From JAENVT01 sp039931555 (lineage in GTDB: Bacteria; Actinomycetota; Acidimicrobiia; Acidimicrobiales; Ilumatobacteraceae), in the NCBI GenBank assembly GCA_039931555.1, contig JBDTRP010000171.1, positions 49,087-113,086 on the forward strand: a stretch of 64,000 nucleotides of DNA, written 5' to 3'. Made by a program: the position numbers and the translations under genes. Each line of letters opens with the position of its first letter. Within the stretch, counting starts at the first letter, position 1. The notes below the pieces were generated by a model that searched no databases, was not told the DNA's origin, and saw only the letters and a program-made list of their open reading frames with translations. Shown here one piece after another: positions 22,017 to 29,957 of the stretch.

Positions 22017-22290
22017 GTGCTGCTGATCGCCACGCGTATCTTCGTCTCCGCTGTCGACCGCAACGAACCCCGTCACCCCGAATGCGCCACTCTGCTGCGC
22101 AACCGGTCCGATCTGGACGTCACCGCGTCCGTGATTCCCGAATCCGCGTCGCTGATCGAAGCCCGTCTCGGCCCGCACCCGAAGCGCGATTCCTCACCCT
22201 GGTCGCCGAGCCCCGTTCACGATTGTCGATCTCAACCCCGCCGGCTACCGACCATCGCCACGCTCAACCATGCAGTGGGAGGAGTGTCTG
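22017..22290 (+). pseudogene. Decayed PIN-domain (VapC-like) toxin gene
   Basis: Pieces of a PIN ribonuclease can be read in three successive frames: FVSAVDRNEPRHPECATLLR and ASVIPESASLIEARLG first, then ARFLTLVAE, then TIVDLNPAGYR, then TIATLNHA near the end. The first acidic residue expected at the N-terminus is replaced (ATRIFVSAVD). At least two frameshifts and a deletion between TIVDLNP and TIATLNH make it non-functional. It lies directly before the intact BrnT-like/RHH module, a typical toxin-antitoxin cargo cluster. Confidence 0.6.
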
Positions 22291-22294
22291 TCAT

Positions 22295-22317
22295 TTTGTA
22301 TCCGTTTGTATTACAAT
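22295..22317 (+). promoter_or_regulatory. Promoter/operator of the BrnT-like toxin gene
   Basis: TACAAT (22312-22317) ends 7 nt before the GTG at 22325. Two copies of TTTGTAT (22295-22301 and 22305-22311), 10 bp apart, sit just upstream and partly pair with TACAA. One helical turn spacing suits a ribbon-helix-helix repressor. Confidence 0.5.
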
Positions 22318-22324
22318 CGGACTG

Positions 22325-22630
22325 GTGGATGAGCTGTTCGATGTCGATCAACTCGACGACAACGACCCGTTCGAGATCGACAGGCAAGCAGCCCACCTGT
22401 TCAAACACGCCGGACTGGGAGTCGACGACATTCAAGACGTGTGGCAATCCGACCCGCTCTTCTACCCAGCCAAACCGCCAGCACACTGGTTGATGGTGGC
22501 CGAAGTCCACGGCGAGATCCTGGTGGTCCCACTGGCCCCATCCAACTCGAATGATCCGACCCGCTGCCGCCCGATTGGCTGCTACGTCGCTGCCAAGCAC
22601 CTCGCCGACCGATACCTGGAGGACCGATGA
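22325..22630 (+). CDS. BrnT-like toxin
   Basis: A 101-residue protein whose core EIDRQAAHLFKHAGLGVDDI, then VWQSDPLFY, resembles the BrnT ribonuclease toxin pattern (a KHG-type segment followed by an FxDP-type strand), and whose end YVAAKHLADRYLEDR is charged. It is followed with a 4-nt overlap by a ribbon-helix-helix protein, the toxin-first order typical of brnT-brnA. The start is GTG, with a -10 box 7 nt upstream. The family assignment is by pattern only; another small toxin family is possible. Confidence 0.6.
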   Translation: MDELFDVDQLDDNDPFEIDRQAAHLFKHAGLGVDDIQDVWQSDPLFYPAKPPAHWLMVAEVHGEILVVPLAPSNSNDPTRCRPIGCYVAAKHLADRYLEDR

Positions 22631-22860
22631 CCAAGAAGATGACTCGAACCGAAGAACACGACTTCTACGCCAACCCTGAGAACCAAACTCCCCAAGGCCC
22701 GGCCCGACGCCGTAATTCGAAACTCACCGAACTCGTGCCGGTCCGCTTCCCACCCGAAACCCTCGACAGGATCCGCAACGCCGCCGGTGCTGACGATCGA
22801 TCGATCTCATCGTGGATTCGCCGAGCCGTCGAACACGAACTCGAGCACAACGCCTCCTGA
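22627..22860 (+). CDS. Ribbon-helix-helix antitoxin (CopG/BrnA-like)
   Basis: 77 residues. The C-terminal half has the RHH fold pattern: strand LVPVRFPPETLDRIRNAAGA (ELVPVRFPPETLDRI), helix, then SISSWIRRAVEHELEHN. The N-terminal half (KMTRTEEHDFYANPENQ) is charged and would wrap the toxin. Start ATG overlaps the toxin stop. Such proteins neutralise the toxin and repress their own promoter; the paired TTTGTAT repeats upstream of the toxin gene are the likely operator. Confidence 0.75.
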   Translation: MTKKMTRTEEHDFYANPENQTPQGPARRRNSKLTELVPVRFPPETLDRIRNAAGADDRSISSWIRRAVEHELEHNAS

Positions 22861-22997
22861 CATCGGCCCGTAGTCGCGGTCACACCGACCACCGCGTGTC
22901 TGTCCGGCGGAGTCGCTGCGCGTCAGCGTCACCGACCGTGTCCCCGAAATTCGTACAGCAACGTTCGGTGTGAAGTTTGTCACGGCCGATTGTCCGT

Positions 22998-23027
22998 TGA
23001 GTACCACTGAGGTCCACTGAGTATCAC
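22998..23027 (+). repeat. Three tandem 10-bp iterons
   Basis: TGAGTACCAC, TGAGGTCCAC and TGAGTATCAC follow each other without gaps, 49 bp upstream of the -35 of the excisionase-like gene. The 10-bp period puts all three on one DNA face, as expected for a regulator or excisionase binding array; an origin of transfer or replication is an alternative. Confidence 0.6.
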
Positions 23028-23075
23028 CACGTACCGTCTGGTTCGCGTCGCCCAAAACGCTTCGACGGTAACCCC

Positions 23076-23104
23076 TTGCGGGTTGAATGACAGGGGTGTA
23101 GTTA
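23076..23104 (+). promoter_or_regulatory. Promoter of the excisionase-like gene
   Basis: TTGCGG (23076-23081), a 17-nt spacer and TAGTTA (23099-23104), with the ATG 9 nt further on. The transcript would have no or almost no leader. Confidence 0.6.
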
Positions 23105-23113
23105 GGACAGTCC

Positions 23114-23392
23114 ATGCCTTCATTGGACGCCTACATCGAAGCAGACGAGCTCCCTCAACTGCTCACGGTTGATGAGGCGGCGCGCCTGTTGCGCATCGGT
23201 CGATCGCGTGCGTATGAGCTTGCGAACGAGTATCTGAACTCGGGTGGCACGACGGGGATACCAGTGTTCCGCCTCGGACCGGGTTGTCTGCGCGTGCCCC
23301 GCTGGGCGCTGATCGAGCTGGCCACGACCGGACGCGTTGTCAGACTTTGCGACGCCGTCGTGCAGACGACAGGAGCACCTGTTGCCCACTGA
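23114..23392 (+). CDS. Excisionase-like helix-turn-helix protein
   Basis: 92 residues with the MerR-type winged helix of the excisionase family: QLLTVDEAARLLRIGRSRAY (residues 15-34) is the helix-turn-helix and FRLGPGCLRVPRWAL the wing. Such proteins bend attachment-site DNA and direct excision, or act as small transcription regulators of the element. Its position opposite the integrase side and ahead of the relaxase fits either role. The next gene begins at its 3' end, so the two are in one operon. Confidence 0.75.
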   Translation: MPSLDAYIEADELPQLLTVDEAARLLRIGRSRAYELANEYLNSGGTTGIPVFRLGPGCLRVPRWALIELATTGRVVRLCDAVVQTTGAPVAH

Positions 23393-23399
23393 GGCAACG

Positions 23400-23783
23400 A
23401 TGCGCTCCGTCGCTGTCGGAGCCGCGGCGAGCGAGTTGCGGCGCGCCCTCGGGCCGACGTCATGGATGGTCCTGGAAGAGTTGCTGGTGCGCTCGACCGG
23501 CCCCGCCGACGCGTGCGTTGCCCGGGTCTCGGTTCGTGCGTTGGCCGCTTCGCTCGGTCTGGCGAAGGACACCGTAGGCCGGGCGATCCGCCGGCTTCGC
23601 TATGCCGGACTGGTGAGCGTCGCCCAGCAGCGAACGGACGCAGGAATCTTCGACACCGGCACCTATCTCATCGCTGTCCCCGACTGCATCATTCTCAACG
23701 CGCCAACCCAATCCTCTCGACCGCCACGCGCTCGAGTCGACCACCGCCACCTCTCACAACTCTCGCTCGCGATCGAGTCCTGA
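23400..23783 (+). CDS. Winged-helix-like DNA-binding protein
   Basis: 127 residues from the ATG at 23400 (GAGG 5 nt upstream). A TTG at 23382 with AGGAG upstream is an equally good alternative. The centre WMVLEELLVRS, then VSVRALAASLGLAKDTVGRAIRRLRYAGLVSV, reads as a winged helix like those of element-borne replication or regulatory proteins (key part SLGLAKDTVGRAIRRL). A Thr/Tyr strand and a basic tail follow. It probably regulates the element; it is placed between the excisionase-like gene and the relaxase. Confidence 0.65.
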   Translation: MRSVAVGAAASELRRALGPTSWMVLEELLVRSTGPADACVARVSVRALAASLGLAKDTVGRAIRRLRYAGLVSVAQQRTDAGIFDTGTYLIAVPDCIILNAPTQSSRPPRARVDHRHLSQLSLAIES

Positions 23784-23854
23784 GAACCATCCGTGATGAC
23801 TTCCCGATGGAGCTACCCATTGATTGACAGACAGGTGCCCGCGCGAGGCGGTGT

Positions 23855-26800
23855 GTGGTCATGTTGCGGGTGACGACGCTCTATGCCGGGTCGGCTGCGG
23901 CGACGGCGAAGTACTACACGCAGTACTTGACTCGGGCTCCGGGCGAGGATCCGGGAACCTGGCTTGGCGGGCAGGCTGCCGGGCTCGGGTTGTCCGGTGA
24001 GGTGTCGACTGAGGCGTTGGAGTTGTTGTTGTCGGGCCGTGACCCAATTTCTGGGACGGTGCTCGGCTACCCGCTTGTCGATCGCACCCTGGCCTCCGGG
24101 AAGGTGGTGCGGGCGGTGGCCGGGTTTGATGCGACGGTGTCGGCGCCGAAGTCGTTGTCGGTGTGGTGGGCGCTGACCGGCGACCCTGGTTTGGCCGAAT
24201 GTCACGATGTTGCCGCCCGCGCTGTCGTCGATTATTTGGAGCGGTTCGGGGCAACGACGCGGATCCGGTCGAATGGTGGGCGGCTGCATCCGGACACGCA
24301 GGGGTTGACGGTGGCGGCGTTTCGCCAGACGACGAGTCGGGCGGATGATCCGCAGTTGCATACGCATCTGGTGGTCTCGTCGAAGGTGCAAACCGACGAC
24401 GGCCGATGGCTGGCGTTGGATGCTCGGGTGTTGAAGGGGTATCAGCGGGCGTTGGGCGGGTTGTATCAGTCGGTGCTGCGCGCCGAACTCACCCACCGCT
24501 ACGGGGTGGCGTTCACCGAGATCGTCCAGGGGCAGGCGGAGATCGCTGGCGTGCGTGGCGAGTTGTTGGAGCGACTCTCGAAGCGCAGCGCTGAAGTCGA
24601 CCAGGCCCTGACGACGAAGGTGGCCGAGTTCTACCGGCGCGAGGGCCGTGATCCGTCGCGGTTCGAGCGTGCCGCGTTGGGTCGCGAGGCTGCCGCCGAT
24701 ACGCGGGCGCACAAGACGGGCAACGGCGTGCCAGATCTGGCAGCACGGTGGCTGAGCGAAGCCGCCGACGTCGGTGTCACACCGGAGAACTTGATGGCTT
24801 CGATCGCCGAGGCTGGGCGCCCGCCGGTGCCTGCTGGGCAGGTGACCGTCGGCGAGATCATCGAGGAGCTGTCCGGGTCGAAGTCGGCGTGGCATCGCCT
24901 CGACATCCTCCGCACCGTGTGTGACAAGGTCCGGCCTCAACCGGGCATCGATGGTGAGCGATGGGCCGCAGTGCTTGACCGGGCGGTCGACAAGGTCCTC
25001 GAGCAGTGCATCGACCTCGACCCAGCCCTCGACCAGCACGCCATGAGACGTGTCTCGGATGGCCGGTCGATGTGGATCGAACCCGCCGCTTCCCATGTCA
25101 CCAGCGAAGTGGTCCTCGCCCAAGAAGAGGCGATCGTTACGTGGGCGCTCCGCGCCCAAACAGCCCAACCGACACGTTCGCTCACGGTGCGCCGTGGCGA
25201 GTTGGATGTGTTGCAAGCCGATGCCGCCGCGGCGGCCGCGGGCGACGACCGGTTGGTGTTGATTGTCGGGCCGGCCGGTGCCGGCAAGACCACCATGTTG
25301 CGCGCCGCGGTCACCGATCTCCACGATGTCCAGCACCGCCCGGTGTTCGGTTTCACCCCGACCGCCAAGGCAGCACAGGTCCTTGAACGCGAGACGGGGA
25401 TGCTCGCTGACACGGTCGCCAAACTGCTCCACGAATGGTCCCGCCCCGACGGCCCTCACCCGTCGTGGCTGCTGCGCGGCGCGACGATCGTGGTCGACGA
25501 AGCCGGCATGCTGTCCACCGCCGACGTGTACCGGTTGACCCGCCTCGCCGACGATCAGGATTGGCGGCTCGTGCTCGTTGGTGACCCCCGCCAGCTGCAA
25601 GCCGTCGGGCGGGGTGGGATGTTCAACGAACTGTGTTCCACCGGAAGAGTGATCGAGCTTGAACGGATCCATCGTTTCACCAACCAGTGGGAAGCAGCCG
25701 CGTCACTGCAGTTGCGACACGGCGACCCGCGAGCCCTCGACGCCTACGAGGCCCACGGACGGATCATTCCCGGCACTCTCGTTGAACACCTCGACCGGAT
25801 CGCCAACGACTGGGTCGAACATCACACCCACGGTGACACCACTGCGATCACGACCACCACCAACGATCACGTCGACGCCATAAACCAACACATTCAACAA
25901 CGACGCGTTCAACTCGGTGACCTCGACCCGACCTGGTCGGCACCGATCGCCGACGGCGCGGACGCTCTCGTGGGCGACATTGTTGCCACCCGCCGCAACA
26001 ACCGCCACCTGTACACCAGCAGCGGAGACAGCGTCCGCAACCGCGAACTGTGGACCGTGACCGACATCGGTACCGGCGGCGATCTGACCGTGACCCAACT
26101 CGGCGGACACGGCACCGTCACCCTCCCGGCCGACTACACCCGCGAACACGTCCGCCTCGGCTACGCCGCCACCGAGCCAGGCAACCAATCCGACAACCAA
26201 ACCGTCAGCATCACGCTCGCCACACCAGCCACCACCGGCCGCGGACTGTACGTGGCGATGACCCGCGGCCAACAGGACAACCAAGTGCTGGTCGTCACCG
26301 AAACCCACGACGTCGCCGAAGCCCGCGACATCCTTCAAGCAATCATCGCCAGCGACCGCGCCGACACCCCAGCAGTCACCCAACGCCGACAACTCGCCGA
26401 ACAAGACCACCAACCCCGCCTGCAACCCAGATGCCAGATCCCTGACTGGTTCAACGAACTACACCGAGATGTCGCGAGCGAACTCGGCGAGGCCCAGCGA
26501 GCACTCGAAGATTCCCGAGCGGGGCAACAGCAGCGAGCGGCCGCTGTTCAAGAGGCCGAACGTTGTCTCGCAGCAGCCACCGCAATGTGTCGACCGTTCG
26601 ACGACGCAGTCGATGCAGCCCGCGATCTCGTCACACACGCCCAAGACGCACGACGCCTCGCTCAACGCGACCTCGACGACTCGAGCATCTTCGGTCGACG
26701 TCATGCTCGCTCCCAACTGGCCATCGCCGACGCCCGTCTCGCCGACGCAAACCAAACCCTCGACGTGGCCAACGAACTTGCCAGACCGACCAATAACACC

Positions 26801-27136
26801 CGAACGGCCGCCAGGACGAACCTTGCCACTGTGCGCAGCGACAATCAGAGCCACCAACTACTCGACCGCTGGCACTTCCTCCCCGAACGAGTCGATGATG
26901 CCCAACGACGAATCGACGCTCTCAGCGGCTGGCGAGACTGGGCCAAAGGCAAGACCCTCTCGGACCGCAGAATCATTGACGCGGTTCACGGCCTCAACGT
27001 CGACTCAGCCATCGATGACACCGGCGCCTACGCGGCGCTCGCAAACGTCATCCACCAATGGGCACGAACCAACGGCCTCGACGTGTCCAGACCGGCACCG
27101 ACCATTGAACCCGCGGGCATCGAAATCGACCTTTGA
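23855..27136 (+). CDS. MobF-family relaxase with helicase domain (TrwC/TraA-like)
   Basis: A 1093-residue relaxase-helicase that would nick the element's oriT and unwind the strand for transfer. The N-terminal TrwC domain has the tyrosines KYYTQYL (Y20, Y21, Y24), FDATVSAPKSLSVWW near residue 91, and the metal-binding PQLHTHLVV (H169, H171). From about residue 445 an RecD-like helicase follows, with Walker A GPAGAGKTT (near 471-479) and Walker B VVDEAGM. The C-terminal 280 residues are Ala/Arg/Asp-rich and coiled. The GTG at 23855 has GAGG 6 nt upstream. Confidence 0.92.
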   Translation: MVMLRVTTLYAGSAAATAKYYTQYLTRAPGEDPGTWLGGQAAGLGLSGEVSTEALELLLSGRDPISGTVLGYPLVDRTLASGKVVRAVAGFDATVSAPKSLSVWWALTGDPGLAECHDVAARAVVDYLERFGATTRIRSNGGRLHPDTQGLTVAAFRQTTSRADDPQLHTHLVVSSKVQTDDGRWLALDARVLKGYQRALGGLYQSVLRAELTHRYGVAFTEIVQGQAEIAGVRGELLERLSKRSAEVDQALTTKVAEFYRREGRDPSRFERAALGREAAADTRAHKTGNGVPDLAARWLSEAADVGVTPENLMASIAEAGRPPVPAGQVTVGEIIEELSGSKSAWHRLDILRTVCDKVRPQPGIDGERWAAVLDRAVDKVLEQCIDLDPALDQHAMRRVSDGRSMWIEPAASHVTSEVVLAQEEAIVTWALRAQTAQPTRSLTVRRGELDVLQADAAAAAAGDDRLVLIVGPAGAGKTTMLRAAVTDLHDVQHRPVFGFTPTAKAAQVLERETGMLADTVAKLLHEWSRPDGPHPSWLLRGATIVVDEAGMLSTADVYRLTRLADDQDWRLVLVGDPRQLQAVGRGGMFNELCSTGRVIELERIHRFTNQWEAAASLQLRHGDPRALDAYEAHGRIIPGTLVEHLDRIANDWVEHHTHGDTTAITTTTNDHVDAINQHIQQRRVQLGDLDPTWSAPIADGADALVGDIVATRRNNRHLYTSSGDSVRNRELWTVTDIGTGGDLTVTQLGGHGTVTLPADYTREHVRLGYAATEPGNQSDNQTVSITLATPATTGRGLYVAMTRGQQDNQVLVVTETHDVAEARDILQAIIASDRADTPAVTQRRQLAEQDHQPRLQPRCQIPDWFNELHRDVASELGEAQRALEDSRAGQQQRAAAVQEAERCLAAATAMCRPFDDAVDAARDLVTHAQDARRLAQRDLDDSSIFGRRHARSQLAIADARLADANQTLDVANELARPTNNTRTAARTNLATVRSDNQSHQLLDRWHFLPERVDDAQRRIDALSGWRDWAKGKTLSDRRIIDAVHGLNVDSAIDDTGAYAALANVIHQWARTNGLDVSRPAPTIEPAGIEIDL

Positions 27137-27394
27137 CGCACGGAGCGGCGCAGGCGATTGCCGTCCCTGCGGCGCATCGAACTTGCGCAACCAGGCAGTT
27201 CTGCGTGGGTCGGGGGCCGGAAGTCAAACCTCGGGCCGGGACCTCGACTCAGGTCGATACGGCTCACCTTCGCGCATGGGATCGAACGGCAGAGATGGTG
27301 CTGGGCCAACCTAGTGGCAGTAGGTCTTCGCTATCGACGCAAGAGCAATCACGCGTACAGAACGACATGCGCGAGATCGGCAGATTGGCGTTCG
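27137..27394. other. Gap without a recognisable gene
   Basis: 258 nt between the end of the relaxase gene and the convergent methyltransferase gene. The open frames here are shadows without homologous-looking sequence. Confidence 0.4.
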
Positions 27395-28045
27395 CTACGT
27401 CCCCGTGCTCGCTGCCAGGACGACCCAGCTTGGGTCGTCTGTGGCTTTGCTCACCGTGAGGCCGCTGGCGAGAGCGAGCGACGCCATTTCGTGATCGTCG
27501 ACGATGGTGGCCTCGAATGCCTGCGAGAACGACTGTCCATCGAGTGTGTAGGTGACGGTGGCCGCGAACGCTCGGGCTTCGCGGTGTACGACGTGATGCA
27601 GATGAATCGCGACGTCACCACTCGCGCCCTCGGAATCGGACGGAACCCAGTCCGGTGAGTAGCGCTCCACGACAACCACGCCGTCATCGGCAAGGTGCTT
27701 GCGGCACACGCGCAGGAGGTCCAATCGGCGTGACCGTTGCGGATGGTTGATGAGATGGCTGAGTGCCAGCACGACGTCGAATTGTCGGCCGAGGTCGAGC
27801 GTCCGCACGTCACCCAGCACGGTCTCTGCACCGACGACGCAGGCCAGCATCGCTTCTGAGTTGTCGACGGCGACGACAGTGTGGCCATCCGCGGCGAGTG
27901 GATTGGCGATCCTCCCCGTTCCGCAGCCCAGGTCGAGGACGCGTGCGCCGGGGGCAAGCAGTGAACGGACACGACTCAGTTCCGGTTCCGCTGGCAGCGC
28001 TGCGTAGATCTGTACCGGTGATCCATCGGGAGCGACGTCACTCAT
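27395..28045 (-). CDS. Class I SAM-dependent methyltransferase
   Basis: 216 residues. Motif I ARVLDLGCGTGRIANPLA and VVAVDNSEAML are the S-adenosylmethionine pocket; QFDVVLALSHLINHP is motif IV-like. The target (small molecule, protein or nucleic acid) cannot be told; no DNA-methylase DPPY or NPPY motif is visible. Transcribed against its neighbours inside the element, so probably cargo. The frame is open further upstream, but the ATG at 28045 is chosen because GATACT lies 6 nt before it on the minus strand. Confidence 0.8.
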   Translation of the reverse strand: MSDVAPDGSPVQIYAALPAEPELSRVRSLLAPGARVLDLGCGTGRIANPLAADGHTVVAVDNSEAMLACVVGAETVLGDVRTLDLGRQFDVVLALSHLINHPQRSRRLDLLRVCRKHLADDGVVVVERYSPDWVPSDSEGASGDVAIHLHHVVHREARAFAATVTYTLDGQSFSQAFEATIVDDHEMASLALASGLTVSKATDDPSWVVLAASTGT

Positions 28046-28051
28046 ACTCCG

Positions 28052-28057
28052 AGTATC
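28052..28057 (-). promoter_or_regulatory. -10 element (GATACT) of a probable leaderless transcript
   Basis: GATACT on the minus strand ends 6 nt before the ATG at 28045 of the methyltransferase gene. Confidence 0.45.
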
Positions 28058-28282
28058 GCATCCAAGTATCGCCGAATGCCCTGATCCGGCGCGTCGACGC
28101 AAGGAAGATGACGAGCGCAGAACATCAAATGCCATCGACACTCCGTGGGGAGTGCGCGAGATCGACAGATATGGCGCGGCTGGCGATTGGTCGATCGTCC
28201 GCGAGTGATGAAATATCGGGGAAGGGCGTGTCACACAAGAACGACGTCAGGTCTGTCATAGATGTGTGAGAGAGGGGATCGA

Positions 28283-28801
28283 GTGCAGTCCGTGAGTTCT
28301 CCCGTCGCTTCGCCAGAGTGGGCTGCGGTCTATGAGGCCAACGCCGGACATCTGATTCGGCTTGCGACGGTGTTGGTCGGGCCAGATGACGCTCCGGACC
28401 TCGTCGCTGACGCGGTGTTGCGAGCGGTGACCAGCAAGTCATGGTCACGGGTTGAATCACCGGCCGGGTACCTCACTCGGGTGACCGTCAACCTTGCACA
28501 CGATCGACGCTCGCAGACTGCTCGTCGGACGCAACGTGAGGCGAGGTCCGCACGGCTCTCGGAAAGGACTGCGGCTCGAGCATCGGACGGTGACGTGGAC
28601 ACGCTCATCGTCGTCCGTGCAGCCCTTGCGTCACTCAGCGCCGGGCAACTCGTTGTCATCCAACTTCACTATTGGGAAGACATGACCTTGGCTCAGGTCG
28701 CCGAGCGACTCGGGATCCGAGAAGGCACCGTTCGCAGACAGCTCGACCGGGCCAAACACCATCTTCGCGACCTGCTCAATTCGGAAGGAACACCATTATG
28801 A
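28283..28801 (+). CDS. ECF-type sigma factor (second of two in the element)
   Basis: 172 residues of the SigE-like ECF type. Region 2 is WAAVYEANAGHLIRLATVLV with DAPDLVADAVLRAV; region 4 is MTLAQVAERLGIREGTVRRQLDRAKHHLRDLL (core AERLGIREGTVRRQLDRAK). The GTG at 28283 has GAGGGG about 7 nt upstream; an ATG at 28262 in the same frame is possible. It overlaps the next gene by 4 nt. The sequence is clearly different from the sigma factor at 20041, so the element carries two separate regulators rather than a recent duplicate. Confidence 0.82.
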   Translation: MQSVSSPVASPEWAAVYEANAGHLIRLATVLVGPDDAPDLVADAVLRAVTSKSWSRVESPAGYLTRVTVNLAHDRRSQTARRTQREARSARLSERTAARASDGDVDTLIVVRAALASLSAGQLVVIQLHYWEDMTLAQVAERLGIREGTVRRQLDRAKHHLRDLLNSEGTPL

Positions 28802-29712
28802 ACACACAGGATCCAGACATTAGAGCGATGCTTGGCGCAGTGATCGCGCATGCACCCGAACCGCCAGCGGCGGTTGCAATCCTTGATCGTGCCAACCAGA
28901 TCATCCCCACCGTCAACGGCCGGGATCGGCGTGGTGGATCTGTACGTGTGTTGCTGACGGCATCAGCGGCCGCAGCACTCATCGCCGGCCTCATCGCGAT
29001 CACCGTGAACCGTGGCAACGAGGTGACACCGTCCGTTGCGCCATCGTTCTCCCCTCCGGGTACTGAGCTCCAACTGGCCGTCGCTGCGGGCACAGCATCC
29101 ACGGACGGCAACGGAGTCGTCAAGCCCGACTCATCCGTGCAGGTGACCATCGCCGACCGGTTCAACCTGTCCTGGTACACGACGGTGGCAATGTACGAAG
29201 GACATGCCGTACAGATGGATTGTGACTTCCATGGAGGCTGCTCGCCGTACCTCGCCTCCACCGGTCCTCACACGGCCCGTGTCACCGACTCGGCAGGAAA
29301 GGACTTCTGGTCATGGGTCGGTGTGCCGTCTGACGCAACCTACGTCGTGTACAGCGACGGCGAGACCGTGCAATGGGAGCACCCTGTCCGAGGCATCGCG
29401 GCCTTTCCAGTCACCACAGGCCACAAAGCTGCTTCAGTCACCGCTCTCGACGACACCGGGCAAACGCTTGCCACAGCGGATCTGCAGAACACACCACTCG
29501 GGCTCCCACCGTTCGACTGGAGCCGCTATCGCGACCTGACCGCCGAACAGCAGGACCAAATGCACCTCGTCATCAACGACGCCATGACCGCATGCCTTCA
29601 AACGCCCGATGGAAGCTGGACCAGTTGCGTAGAGCACGCGGACCAGATCCTTGTGCAGTGGTTCGACGACCGCGCCAACGAACGCCGAGCAAACGATGGA
29701 ACGACGCCCTGA
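28798..29712 (+). CDS. Single-pass membrane protein, putative sigma regulator
   Basis: 304 residues: a cytoplasmic N-terminus of about 48 residues, a helix (VLLTASAAAALIAGLIAITV), and an external domain with two Cys pairs (CDFHGGC and CLQTPDGSWTSC). GGAAGGA upstream and overlap with the sigma stop (ATGA) show coupling. As with 20568-21734, no classic zinc-finger anti-sigma motif is seen. Control of the sigma factor by an outside signal is a reasonable inference only. The gene ends 245 nt before the convergent integrase gene; that gap holds nothing recognisable. Confidence 0.65.
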   Translation: MNTQDPDIRAMLGAVIAHAPEPPAAVAILDRANQIIPTVNGRDRRGGSVRVLLTASAAAALIAGLIAITVNRGNEVTPSVAPSFSPPGTELQLAVAAGTASTDGNGVVKPDSSVQVTIADRFNLSWYTTVAMYEGHAVQMDCDFHGGCSPYLASTGPHTARVTDSAGKDFWSWVGVPSDATYVVYSDGETVQWEHPVRGIAAFPVTTGHKAASVTALDDTGQTLATADLQNTPLGLPPFDWSRYRDLTAEQQDQMHLVINDAMTACLQTPDGSWTSCVEHADQILVQWFDDRANERRANDGTTP

Positions 29713-29957
29713 GGCACGTCGCCGTGTACCTCATCTACCCGCAAACTCGGACACGACGGCTAGCGCCGAATGCCCGGTGATGGAGCGGCTTCGCAACCAT
29801 AAGAGGGGGAGCGCGTCGTGCGTTTTTGGGTGGCGAGTTCGGGCATGTTGGTATCGACCGGGTTGTGGATATCGGCTGTGGGGCGTTTGTAGCGGTCGGT
29901 ACTAGCGAGTTGACGAGCTCGAGCTTCCGATCAGGCCTTCAATATCGAATGCTGGTC

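Noticed and set aside
27133..27459. Small plus-strand gene after the relaxase
   Set aside because: No ribosome binding site, no recognisable fold, and it runs into the 3' end of the convergent methyltransferase gene.
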